Of a DNA stretch of 12,924 nucleotides, positions 1 through 6,644 are shown piece by piece. The DNA is taken from NCBI GenBank assembly GCA_023418575.1, contig JAEZZM010000002.1, positions 1-12,924 of the forward strand, written 5' to 3'. The translations under genes and the position numbers were made by a program. Position 1 is the stretch's first letter, and each line of letters begins with the position of its first letter. Source of the DNA: Actinomycetes bacterium (GTDB taxonomy: Bacteria; Actinomycetota; Coriobacteriia; Coriobacteriales; JAEZZM01). The notes under the pieces are model-generated. The model was not told the origin of the DNA, ran no database searches, and saw only the letters and a list, made by a program, of their open reading frames with translations.

Positions 1-28
1 GTTAGATCCCCTTATTCAAGACTAAGGT

Positions 29-448
29 TTACTCGTCAATAAGGCGTGTGTTGTAAACCTCAAACACATATGAGCCCCAGCTTCCAGCTAAGGTCCCTAA
101 GCAGGCGCCGCAGATGGAGTTAAAGAAAATATCCACAATAGAGTTCTGAGTAAAATTAAGCTCTACTAGACAGTAGATACAGGTGGGAAGCAGGCAAAGA
201 CAGCACGCGTATAAGGTTGCCCTCCAAGGTTTAATTCTTCCGGTGTTAATAATAAGTAGGAGTGAGGCCCCAAAGACCCAAAACAAGACAAAGCGTACAA
301 AATTAGTTGAAATGATAAAGGTAATGAGCTGCTCATAAAAGGGCAGCGCCAAAATTAGCATAAGACTACCAGTAAGTCCGCTAAAATATAGCAATTTGAA
401 ATGTCTACTAAAAGCAGAGCTGATACTCGTAAGGAGCTTGTCTATCAT
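29..448 (-). CDS. Small integral membrane protein of unknown function
   Basis: I do not recognise this 139-residue protein. It is very hydrophobic, with four likely membrane helices at about residues 20-37, 48-68, 78-96 and 107-128. The N-terminus is short and slightly basic (Lys4, Arg15, Lys18), which would favour a cytoplasmic N-terminus. Cysteines cluster in helix 3 (C81, C82, C84) with more nearby. The ATG is preceded on its own strand by AAGGT about 6 bases upstream, a modest ribosome binding site. It is divergent from the tRNA-Pro gene, and its start lies close to the proposed tRNA promoter. No motif suggests a transport or enzymatic role. Clean coding length and membrane-protein composition make it likely to be real. 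Confidence 0.6.
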   Translation of the reverse strand: MIDKLLTSISSAFSRHFKLLYFSGLTGSLMLILALPFYEQLITFIISTNFVRFVLFWVFGASLLLIINTGRIKPWRATLYACCLCLLPTCIYCLVELNFTQNSIVDIFFNSICGACLGTLAGSWGSYVFEVYNTRLIDE

Positions 449-449
449 G

Positions 450-479
450 TTTACCTTGTCACTTGCTTTGCGCTACAAT
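450..479 (+). promoter_or_regulatory. Candidate promoter of tRNA-Pro
   Basis: TTTACC (450-455) and TACAAT (474-479) are separated by 18 bases and resemble sigma-70-type -35 and -10 boxes (4/6 and 5/6 matches). Transcription would begin around 486, a few bases before the tRNA. This is inferred by eye. The -35 box lies directly upstream of the divergent gene's start codon. Confidence 0.4.
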
Positions 480-493
480 AGCTAATTGTTTAA

Positions 494-570
<77 letters not shown>

Positions 571-581
571 TTAAAAACAGC

Positions 582-613
582 AGGTCAGACTTGTATTGTC
601 TGGCCTTTTTTAT
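582..613 (+). terminator. Rho-independent terminator of tRNA-Pro
   Basis: GGTCAGAC (583-590) pairs with GTCTGGCC (598-605), with one G-T wobble and an additional outer A-T pair. The loop is 7 bases and a TTTTTT-type tract follows (606-611). It begins 12 bases after the tRNA CCA end. Confidence 0.85.
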
Positions 614-630
614 TATATCATAGCGATATT

Positions 631-660
631 TTGACCACTCTTTTTGTAAAGAATTACATA
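631..660 (+). promoter_or_regulatory. Weak candidate promoter upstream of the 120-residue protein gene
   Basis: TTGACC (631-636, 5/6 to a -35 consensus) is followed after 18 bases by TACATA (655-660), a poor -10 box. A promoter is expected somewhere between the tRNA terminator and the gene at 795, and this is the best -35 I see. The rest of 614-794 is AT-rich with no other structure I can support. Confidence 0.25.
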
Positions 661-794
661 TAGGCCTAAAGACTTGTATGTCCATAAAGTCCAATACATC
701 GACTTTAAAAACTGCTGGTAAAGAGGCAAAAATAATAAATGTCATAGTCATTTTGTAAGCTAATCTCAATCAAGAAAAGAGAAAGGTTTGCATT

Positions 795-1157
795 ATGAAT
801 ATTAAGGATGTTTTAGCTATAGCCCAGCGTCAAGCTAGTAAAAAGGGAGTAAGTCAGGCATGTAGTGATTACGCTTACAAACAAACATATAAGTATCTTA
901 AGGGGCGCTATGAAGGGATCAGCTTAAAGCAAGATGATATTAGTCAGATATTTGCTTATTTTTGGGCAATCATTAAACGTAAGTCTGCACATGCAGGAAG
1001 TGCATATAGCTCGCGTTTAGTTTTGAAGGCTTTTGTTAACAGTCTGATTTCAACGGGAAGAGATATTGAAGAAGTAATATCAGAAATGTATGAAAGCTAT
1101 GCAGCAAGCATAAAGCCTGAGATCCTAAAAGAGATGGCAGCTTCACTGCGTGCATAA
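795..1157 (+). CDS. Hypothetical 120-residue soluble protein
   Basis: I do not recognise this protein. It is predicted to be soluble and largely helical, rich in Lys, Ala, Ser and Tyr, with no membrane segment, signal peptide or cysteine cluster. Aromatic residues repeat in the middle (YAYKQTYKYL around 27-36; YFWAII around 54-59), suggesting a compact helical bundle. The ATG has AAAGG (782-786) 8 bases upstream. It is flanked by its own leader after the tRNA-Pro terminator and by a repeat-rich spacer before tatA, so it is probably monocistronic. Base composition and codon choice look like those of the neighbours, so I see no sign of recent transfer. The function is unknown. Confidence 0.65.
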   Translation: MNIKDVLAIAQRQASKKGVSQACSDYAYKQTYKYLKGRYEGISLKQDDISQIFAYFWAIIKRKSAHAGSAYSSRLVLKAFVNSLISTGRDIEEVISEMYESYAASIKPEILKEMAASLRA

Positions 1158-1167
1158 TTTTTAACTT

Positions 1168-1193
1168 TTGCTTAAATGCTCAAGCAGATTTTT
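1168..1193 (+). terminator. Weak terminator-like hairpin after the 120-residue protein gene
   Basis: TGCTT (1169-1173) pairs with AAGCA (1182-1186), closed by a T-G pair, with an 8-base loop, followed by GA and TTTTT (1189-1193). The stem is only 5-6 bp, so this is a modest candidate. Confidence 0.35.
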
Positions 1194-1251
1194 AAGAGAG
1201 CAGGTATTTTTAAGAGCGTTTAGCGCTTGCTTTAAGGCTAACTCTTAAAAA
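1188..1251. repeat. Repeated and inverted ATTTTTAAGAG elements
   Basis: ATTTTTAAGAG occurs at 1188-1198 and again at 1206-1216. The reverse complement CTCTTAAAAA lies at 1242-1251, a perfect 10-base match to TTTTTAAGAG at 1207-1216. The second and third copies form a stem with a 25-base interior that contains a smaller AGCG/CGCT pairing. It may be a transcription end structure or a protein-binding region. Confidence 0.6.
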
Positions 1252-1323
1252 AGATGTGTACTTAATGCATAGGCCGCGCTACTTGTTTTGCTATAGCCAC
1301 CGTGTCGCTGTTATTATGTAGGA

Positions 1324-1350
1324 ACTTAGGGTACTATAAATTAACTAAGT
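1324..1350 (+). promoter_or_regulatory. Candidate tatA promoter inside an inverted repeat
   Basis: TATAAA (1335-1340) is the best -10 box upstream of tatA. TTATTA (1311-1316) 18 bases before it is a weak -35. The -10 box sits between perfect inverted arms ACTTAG (1324-1329) and CTAAGT (1345-1350). A second small dyad, TAGACC-AAA-GGTCTA (1355-1369), follows directly. The arrangement is operator-like but unproven. Confidence 0.35.
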
Positions 1351-1400
1351 ACAATAGACCAAAGGTCTAGCGCTACCCATTAGAGGGGGGAGCAGCTAAC

Positions 1401-1436
1401 ATGTTATGCAGGAGGCATGGTCAATGGGTATTCTAG
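1401..1436 (+). other. Possible 11-codon leader ORF overlapping the tatA start
   Basis: ATG 1401 opens a frame encoding MLCRRHGQWVF and ends at TAG 1434-1436. A purine-rich GGGGGGAG (1385-1392) sits 8 bases upstream, a strong ribosome binding site that does not fit the tatA start at 1424. Its two Arg codons, AGG AGG, are the same bases as the tatA ribosome binding site. Whether it is translated is unknown. Confidence 0.3.
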
Positions 1437-1678
1437 GTGGAATTGGACCTACAGAACTAATAATCATTTTGGTTATTTGTCTTTTGATTTTTGGCCCAAA
1501 GAATCTGCCAAAGCTTGGTAATTCACTTGGTAAGACAGTAAAAGGTATCCGCAAGGGTATGGAAGATGATGATGAGACTCAAGAGCCAAAAGAAAGTTCA
1601 GAGCCTCGCAAAATTACAGCTGCTGATGATAAGACAGAAGTTGATGTAGTTATTAATACCAAGACTGAGAACAAGTAG
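1424..1678 (+). CDS. tatA: Sec-independent (Tat) protein translocase subunit TatA
   Basis: TatA polymerises in the cytoplasmic membrane to form the channel by which TatC-bound, folded twin-arginine substrates cross. The 84-residue product has the family layout: a short N-terminus (MGILGGIGPTE), one membrane helix at about residues 10-24, the hinge FGPKNLPKLG (23-32), an amphipathic basic helix to about 46, and an acidic disordered tail. I chose ATG 1424 because AGGAGG (1410-1415) lies 8 bases upstream and the product then starts as TatA proteins usually do. The longer frame from ATG 1406 adds only MQEAWS and would place that AGGAGG inside the gene. No tatC is adjacent, so it must be elsewhere. 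TatA and TatE cannot be separated by sequence alone. Confidence 0.93.
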   Translation: MGILGGIGPTELIIILVICLLIFGPKNLPKLGNSLGKTVKGIRKGMEDDDETQEPKESSEPRKITAADDKTEVDVVINTKTENK

Positions 1679-1703
1679 CTAAAACAAGTTTATAACAAAG
1701 TTT

Positions 1704-1746
1704 AAAAGCGGCGTATGTTGTAGTTAAGATGACATATGCCGCTTTA
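1704..1746 (+). terminator. Terminator-like hairpin after tatA
   Basis: AAAGCGGCGTATG (1705-1717) pairs with CATATGCCGCTTT (1733-1745) over 13 bp with one G-T wobble. The loop is 15 bases. The 3' arm ends in TTT rather than a long T tract, so termination may be incomplete or the hairpin may act in both directions. Confidence 0.65.
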
Positions 1747-1780
1747 TGACTGTAATAATCCCCCAGGCCGCTTAAGCGGC
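1729..1780 (+). promoter_or_regulatory. Candidate greA promoter and 14-bp palindrome in the leader
   Basis: ATGACA (1729-1734) and TAATAA (1753-1758), 18 bases apart, are a plausible promoter partly overlapping the tatA terminator. GCCGCTTAAGCGGC (1767-1780) is a perfect 14-bp palindrome close to the expected start of transcription. In RNA it could fold as a 5-bp hairpin with a TTAA loop at the 5' end of the greA message, or it could be a binding site for a dimeric protein. Confidence 0.4.
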
Positions 1781-1807
1781 TCTGTTGTTAGAAGAGGAGT
1801 AGAGAGA

Positions 1808-2278
1808 ATGGCCAAAGAGGTAATTCTTACCCCAGAAGGACGTGAGAAACTCATTGAGGAACTTGCGTATTTAGAAAACGATAAGCGTGCAGAAGTTGGT
1901 GAGCGCATTCGCGTAGCTCGTGAGTTTGGTGATATTTCAGAAAATTCAGAGTATGATGATGCCAAAAATGAGCAAGCTTTTGTAGAAAGCAGAATTGCTG
2001 AGATTACTCAGATCTTAGCAAATGCCACCATTGCTGATGTTCCTAAGCGCAGCAATAAGGTAAACATTGGTAATACTGTAACGCTAAAAGGTGACGCTGG
2101 AGAGTTGGTAGTTTCTTTAGTTGGAACTGCTGAAGCAAATCCTGCTGAAGGTAAAATTTCTAATGAATCACCAGTGGGCGCAGCTATCATGGGCAAGAAA
2201 AAGGGTGATGAGGTAGAGGTAGTAACTCCATCAGGAAAAACCCTACGTTATTTAATTGAAAAAATTTCTGCAAAATAA
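1808..2278 (+). CDS. greA: Transcription elongation factor GreA
   Basis: GreA enters the secondary channel of backtracked RNA polymerase and stimulates cleavage of the extruded RNA 3' end. The 156-residue length is typical (about 158). The N-terminal coiled coil spans about residues 1-77. Its tip, GDISENSEYDDAKNEQ (41-56), carries the acidic pair D42 and E45 that holds the catalytic magnesium. The C-terminal FKBP-like domain starts at about 82 and contains SNESPVGAAIMG followed by KKKGDEV, the second family signature. ATG 1808 is chosen because GAGGAG (1794-1799) is 8 bases upstream. A longer in-frame start at 1736 lies in the tatA terminator and would add 24 unrelated residues. lysS follows after 26 bases with no terminator between, so the two are probably one transcript. 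Confidence 0.96.
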   Translation: MAKEVILTPEGREKLIEELAYLENDKRAEVGERIRVAREFGDISENSEYDDAKNEQAFVESRIAEITQILANATIADVPKRSNKVNIGNTVTLKGDAGELVVSLVGTAEANPAEGKISNESPVGAAIMGKKKGDEVEVVTPSGKTLRYLIEKISAK

Positions 2279-2304
2279 GACTTAATACTTAAGGAAGTAA
2301 GCTT

Positions 2305-3813
2305 ATGTCTAATGAGGTTCAAGCACAAGAGAGCACGCAGATAATTGAAGATGATCCACGTCAAGTGCGCATAAATAAGCGTCAAAACTTGATTGCACAG
2401 GGAAAAGACCCTTATGGTCACCGCTTTGAGGTAAGTGCGCACGCTGCAGAGCTAGAGCAGAAATATGCCAGTTTAGAAAACGGTGAACAGTGCGATGAGA
2501 GCTATACCTTAGCCGGTCGCATTATGGCTATTCGTGATCAAGGTAAAATTTGTTTTATCGTAATGAAAGATGAAAGCGGTGAAATTCAGCTCTTCATACG
2601 CATAAATGAGCTTGGTGAAGCTGCATATGAAGAGGTAAAAGAACTTGATCTTGGTGACTGGATTGGTGTTGAAGGAACTGTTTTGCGTACGCGCAGAGGT
2701 CAACTTTCAATTGCTCCCAAGTCAGTTGAACTTCTCTCTAAAGCCTTACGTCCTCTACCAGAAAAGTTTCATGGTCTTACCGATAAGGAAACGCGTTATC
2801 GTCAGCGCTATGTAGATCTTATCGTAAATCCAGAGGTTAAAGAGGTTTTCTCTAAACGCTTTAAGATAATCTCTGCAATTAGAAAAACTATGGAATCTTT
2901 GGGCTTTGTAGAGGTGGAAACCCCTATGATTCATATGATTCCAGGTGGAGCTAATGCTAAGCCTTTTAGCTCTCACTATAATGCGCTTAACAGAGAAGTA
3001 TATATGCGTATTGCTCCTGAGCTGCATCTTAAGAGGTTGCTTGTTGGTGGTTTTGAGCGCGTTTTTGAGATTAACCGTTGCTTTAGAAATGAAGGCATGG
3101 ATCTACGCCACAATCCTGAGTTCACTACCATTGAGGCCTATCAGGCTTACTCAGATGTTGATGGTATGAAAGACTTGGCTCAAACCATCATTCAAGCAGC
3201 TTGTGATGCGGTTTGTTCTTCTCGCCAGCTTAATTATCAAGGACAAGAGATAAATTTAGATGGCAATTTTGCTTCCTTCACAATGTTTGAGCTTGTTTCC
3301 CAAAAATTGGGAAAAGATATTAACTTTGATTGTAGTCTTGAAGAACTCAAAGAGATTTGCGATAAGCATGGTATTGATGTTCAGGAATCATGGGGCAAGG
3401 GTAAGATTATCTCTGAGCTCTTTGAAGAGTTAGTAGAGGCAAGTCTTATTAATCCTACCTTTGTGACAGATTATCCGCTTGAGGTTTCACCGCTTGCAAA
3501 AAAGAAGGCGGATGACCCACGCCTTACTGATCGCTTTGAGCTTTTTATTGGGGGCCGTGAATACGCTAATGCTTTTTCTGAGCTCAATGATCCCGTTGAT
3601 CAAGAATCGCGCTTTGCAGATCAAATGGAAGCTAAGCGTTTAGGCGATGAAGAAGCAATGGACTATGATACAGATTATATTCGCGCACTAGAATATGGTA
3701 TGCCTCCTGCGGGTGGTATAGGTATTGGTATTGATCGCTTGGTGATGCTTCTTACTGATCAAGCTTCAATTAGAGACGTGCTCTTATTCCCGCAGATGCG
3801 TGATGAAAGCTAA
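2305..3813 (+). CDS. lysS: Lysine--tRNA ligase, class II
   Basis: This cytoplasmic enzyme charges tRNA-Lys using ATP and lysine. The 502-residue length is normal for bacterial LysS. Residues about 66-140 form the OB-fold anticodon-binding domain (TLAGRIMAIRDQGK). The class II catalytic core follows: motif 1 around 200-215 (FVEVETPMIHMIPGG), motif 2 at about 254-276 (FEINRCFRNEGMDLRHNPEF), and motif 3 at about 465-482 (GMPPAGGIGIGIDRLVML). The conserved segment YANAFSELNDP lies at 420-430. ATG 2305 has AAGGAAG (2291-2297) 7 bases upstream. The gene is cotranscribed with greA most likely and is closed by the terminator at 3835. All key motifs are intact. Confidence 0.98.
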   Translation: MSNEVQAQESTQIIEDDPRQVRINKRQNLIAQGKDPYGHRFEVSAHAAELEQKYASLENGEQCDESYTLAGRIMAIRDQGKICFIVMKDESGEIQLFIRINELGEAAYEEVKELDLGDWIGVEGTVLRTRRGQLSIAPKSVELLSKALRPLPEKFHGLTDKETRYRQRYVDLIVNPEVKEVFSKRFKIISAIRKTMESLGFVEVETPMIHMIPGGANAKPFSSHYNALNREVYMRIAPELHLKRLLVGGFERVFEINRCFRNEGMDLRHNPEFTTIEAYQAYSDVDGMKDLAQTIIQAACDAVCSSRQLNYQGQEINLDGNFASFTMFELVSQKLGKDINFDCSLEELKEICDKHGIDVQESWGKGKIISELFEELVEASLINPTFVTDYPLEVSPLAKKKADDPRLTDRFELFIGGREYANAFSELNDPVDQESRFADQMEAKRLGDEEAMDYDTDYIRALEYGMPPAGGIGIGIDRLVMLLTDQASIRDVLLFPQMRDES

Positions 3814-3834
3814 GGTCCTCACGTTTTAGCTGTC

Positions 3835-3868
3835 AAGCGGTATTGCCTAGATGCGTACCGCTTTTTTA
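3835..3868 (+). terminator. Rho-independent terminator after lysS
   Basis: AAGCGGTA (3835-3842) pairs perfectly with TACCGCTT (3856-3863), with a 13-base loop followed by TTTTTT (3862-3867). It is only 13 bases before the clpC ribosome binding site. Confidence 0.88.
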
Positions 3869-3891
3869 TACCTTGTTTTCAAGGGGGATAA

Positions 3892-6513
3892 ATGTTTGAG
3901 AAATTTACTGAACGTGCTAACAAAGTTCTAAAGTTTGCGCAGCAGGCAGCTCGCGAACTTAAAAAGGATTATGTTGGCTGTGAACATATGCTGCTTGGTC
4001 TTCTTAAGGTTGAAGATGGTATTGCTGCTAAAGCTCTTACAGAGCTGGGTTTGAGCTATGATGAGCTTTTTAATCGTTTGCAAGAAGAAATAAAAGAGGG
4101 ACAAGAAGCTCCTTTGGGGCGCATTCCCTTTACTCAAGATGCAAAAGAATGCTTAGAGCTAGCTCTTAAGGAGTCCCTGTCTTTAGGCCAAAATTTTATT
4201 TCTACTGAGCATATTTTACTTGGTCTTCTTGCTCAGTCCTCTAATAAGGCCTTAGATCTTTTAAGTAGCTATGAGTTTAAGCAGGAAGACCTGGAAGCTC
4301 TAGTAAAAGATCTTATGAAAAAAGAGACCCGTCTTCCTTTTGGTGGAAAAGCTACCCCCATCCCCAAAGGTGAGGGAAAAACTCCAGCTCTTCCCTATGG
4401 ACTTGGGCAAGAGGCTAAGAACAGCAAAGATGAGCCTTTGCTTGTTGAATATGGTCGCAACCTTACTGAGCAAGCAAAAGAAGGCCTCCTAGATCCTGTT
4501 ATTGGTAGGGATGTAGAAATAGAGCGCGTAATGCAAATTCTTGCACGCCGCAGCAAAAACAACCCTCTTGTAATTGGGGATCCAGGAGTAGGAAAAACTG
4601 CCATAGCAGAAGGGCTTGCCCAGCTTATTGCTAGTGGCGAAGTTCCTGACATGCTGAGTGATAAAGAAATTTGGACCTTAGATATTGCTGCTCTTGTTGC
4701 AGGTGCAAAATATCGTGGTGAATTTGAAGAGCGTCTCAAGCAAATTGTTAAAGAGGTATCTCAAACAAAGCGTATTATCTTGTTTGTTGATGAGATGCAT
4801 ACCCTTATCGGGGCAGGTGCAGCAGAGGGCTCAGTTGACGCAGCTTCAATTTTAAAGCCTGCACTTTCCAGAGGCGAAATTCAAATTATTGGTGCTACTA
4901 CCATGGACGAGTATCGCAAGCATCTAGAGAAGGATTCCGCTTTTGAGAGGCGTTTTCAACCGGTACTTATTACTGAGCCTAATCAAGATCAAGCACTTGA
5001 AATCCTGGAAGGCCTGCGTGAGCGCTATGAGCAACATCATAAGGTGCATTTTAGCCCCGCTGCCCTAGAAGCTGCAGTTAATCTCTCTGACCGCTATGTT
5101 CAAGACAGGTTTTTGCCTGATAAGGCTATAGATCTTATTGATGAGGCGGGTGCTCGCATGCGCATCCGTAAGAACATAAAGCCTCAAGAGCTCTATGACC
5201 TTGACGAGAATATAGCAGCGCTTAATAAAGAAAAGGAAGCAGCAGTTGAGGCCCAAGATTTTGAACGTGCGGCAGCTCTAAGAGATGAAGAGAAACGTCT
5301 GATAGCTCAAAAAGAAGAGCTTGAACAAGATTGGCGTGCAAGTTTAAGAGAAGATTATCTTGAGGTCAGCCCAGAAGAAATTGCTCAAGTTGTGTCAATG
5401 GCTACTGGTGTTCCTGTTACCAATCTTACCGAGGCAGAAACTGAGAAGCTCTTGCGCATGGAGCAAGTCTTGCATGAACGTGTAATTGGGCAAGATGAAG
5501 CGGTAATAGCTATCTCTAAAGCTATTAGAAGAGCTCGTGCTGGCTTGAAAGATCCAAAACGACCAGGTGGTTCATTTTTATTCTTAGGTCCATCAGGTGT
5601 TGGTAAAACAGAGCTCGCCAAATCCTTGGCTGAGTTTTTGTTTAACTCAGAGGAAGCCTTAGTAGTTTTTGATATGTCTGAGTACATGGAAAAGCATAGT
5701 GTTTCACGTTTAGTTGGTTCTCCTCCAGGATATGTTGGTTATGATGAGGGCGGTCAACTTACTAAACTGGTGCGCCAAAGACCCTATTCTGTAGTTTTAT
5801 TTGATGAGATTGAAAAAGCTCACCCTGATGTCTTTAACATTTTGCTTCAAATTTTTGAGGAAGGAAGACTAACAGACGCTCAGGGAAGAAAAATAGATTT
5901 TAGAAATACGGTCATTATCATGACTTCAAACGTTGGAGCTCGTGAAATTTCAAAGGATACTCCTTTGGGCTTTGCGCACTCTACCGCTGATGAGGCTGCT
6001 TTGTCTTACAAAGATATTAAGTCAAGCGTAATGACAGAGGTTAAAAAGACCTTTAGACCAGAGTTTTTAAATCGTCTAGATGAGATCATAGTCTTCAAGT
6101 CCCTGACATCTGAGCAAATTCTCAAGATTGTTGATCTTATGGTTGATGATCTGCGTGCCCGCCTTTATGAGCAGGGCATGTCTATTGTGCTTACTGAAGA
6201 AGCCAAAGAGTTTATCGCCAAAGAAGGAACAGATCCAGCATATGGAGCACGTCCTTTGCGCAGAGCTTTACAAAGTTTGGTAGAAGATCCTCTAGCAGAA
6301 GAAGTTTTGGAAGCTAAGTGGAAAGCAGGGGATCTCATTGAGGTAAACCTTGAAGAGGGTAAACTTCAGTTTAAGAAAAAAGACGGAGAGCTTATTGCCC
6401 CAAGAGTGCGTGAACACATAGCTCATAGAGAAGAGCCTCAGTTCATGGCTAAGTTTAAGGGTAGAAGCTCTAAAAGACCTATGAGTGGGGCAGGAAGCGG
6501 TGCTGTATCTTAG
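3892..6513 (+). CDS. clpC: ATP-dependent Clp protease ATP-binding subunit ClpC
   Basis: ClpC is a hexameric Hsp100 unfoldase that feeds proteins to ClpP. Domains in order over 873 residues are: N-domain with two Clp repeats (about 3-140); D1 AAA+ module with Walker A GDPGVGKT (229-236) and Walker B ILFVDE (296-301); a UVR-containing middle domain (about 440-475) that in this family contacts adaptors; and D2 with Walker A GPSGVGKT (566-573) and Walker B VVLFDE (634-639). PLGF at 691-694 fits the ClpP-docking loop, which separates ClpC from ClpB. ATG 3892 has AAGGGGG (3881-3887) 4 bases upstream, a strong but close site. No ctsR, mcsA or mcsB precedes it, unlike Bacillota, and I see no CIRCE element. 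Its promoter is not obvious, as the lysS terminator ends about 24 bases before. Confidence 0.98.
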   Translation: MFEKFTERANKVLKFAQQAARELKKDYVGCEHMLLGLLKVEDGIAAKALTELGLSYDELFNRLQEEIKEGQEAPLGRIPFTQDAKECLELALKESLSLGQNFISTEHILLGLLAQSSNKALDLLSSYEFKQEDLEALVKDLMKKETRLPFGGKATPIPKGEGKTPALPYGLGQEAKNSKDEPLLVEYGRNLTEQAKEGLLDPVIGRDVEIERVMQILARRSKNNPLVIGDPGVGKTAIAEGLAQLIASGEVPDMLSDKEIWTLDIAALVAGAKYRGEFEERLKQIVKEVSQTKRIILFVDEMHTLIGAGAAEGSVDAASILKPALSRGEIQIIGATTMDEYRKHLEKDSAFERRFQPVLITEPNQDQALEILEGLRERYEQHHKVHFSPAALEAAVNLSDRYVQDRFLPDKAIDLIDEAGARMRIRKNIKPQELYDLDENIAALNKEKEAAVEAQDFERAAALRDEEKRLIAQKEELEQDWRASLREDYLEVSPEEIAQVVSMATGVPVTNLTEAETEKLLRMEQVLHERVIGQDEAVIAISKAIRRARAGLKDPKRPGGSFLFLGPSGVGKTELAKSLAEFLFNSEEALVVFDMSEYMEKHSVSRLVGSPPGYVGYDEGGQLTKLVRQRPYSVVLFDEIEKAHPDVFNILLQIFEEGRLTDAQGRKIDFRNTVIIMTSNVGAREISKDTPLGFAHSTADEAALSYKDIKSSVMTEVKKTFRPEFLNRLDEIIVFKSLTSEQILKIVDLMVDDLRARLYEQGMSIVLTEEAKEFIAKEGTDPAYGARPLRRALQSLVEDPLAEEVLEAKWKAGDLIEVNLEEGKLQFKKKDGELIAPRVREHIAHREEPQFMAKFKGRSSKRPMSGAGSGAVS

Positions 6514-6577
6514 CTTGCTTATAGCAGCTAGTATGGAGCTTAAAACAAGAGCTAGCTAGTGACAGGCGCCAAGCAAG
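6514..6577. repeat. Nested inverted repeats after clpC
   Basis: CTTGCTT (6514-6520) is matched by AAGCAAG (6571-6577). Inside it AGCTAG (6526-6531) is matched by CTAGCT (6552-6557). Together they could form an interrupted stem directly after the clpC stop. No T tract follows, so it does not look like a simple terminator. The remaining 6578-6633 is A- and G-rich with no other structure I can support. Confidence 0.4.
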
Positions 6578-6644
6578 AAGCAACAAGTCAGAAGCAGCAA
6601 AAAGAGCAGTAAGTAACAATAAACAAAAAGAGCGGGGGAGGTAC

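Noticed and set aside
1406..1423. Longer TatA start at ATG 1406
   Set aside because: AGGAGG at 1410-1415 would lie inside the gene, and TatA proteins normally begin as the product from 1424 does.
1736..1807. An upstream in-frame ATG that would lengthen GreA by 24 residues
   Set aside because: It lies within the terminator stem, has no ribosome binding site, and the added residues have no place in the GreA fold. ATG 1808 has GAGGAG at proper spacing.
4395..4739. A 114-codon minus-strand reading frame within clpC
   Set aside because: It is a shadow of the D1 AAA+ coding region, which has unmistakable motifs on the plus strand.
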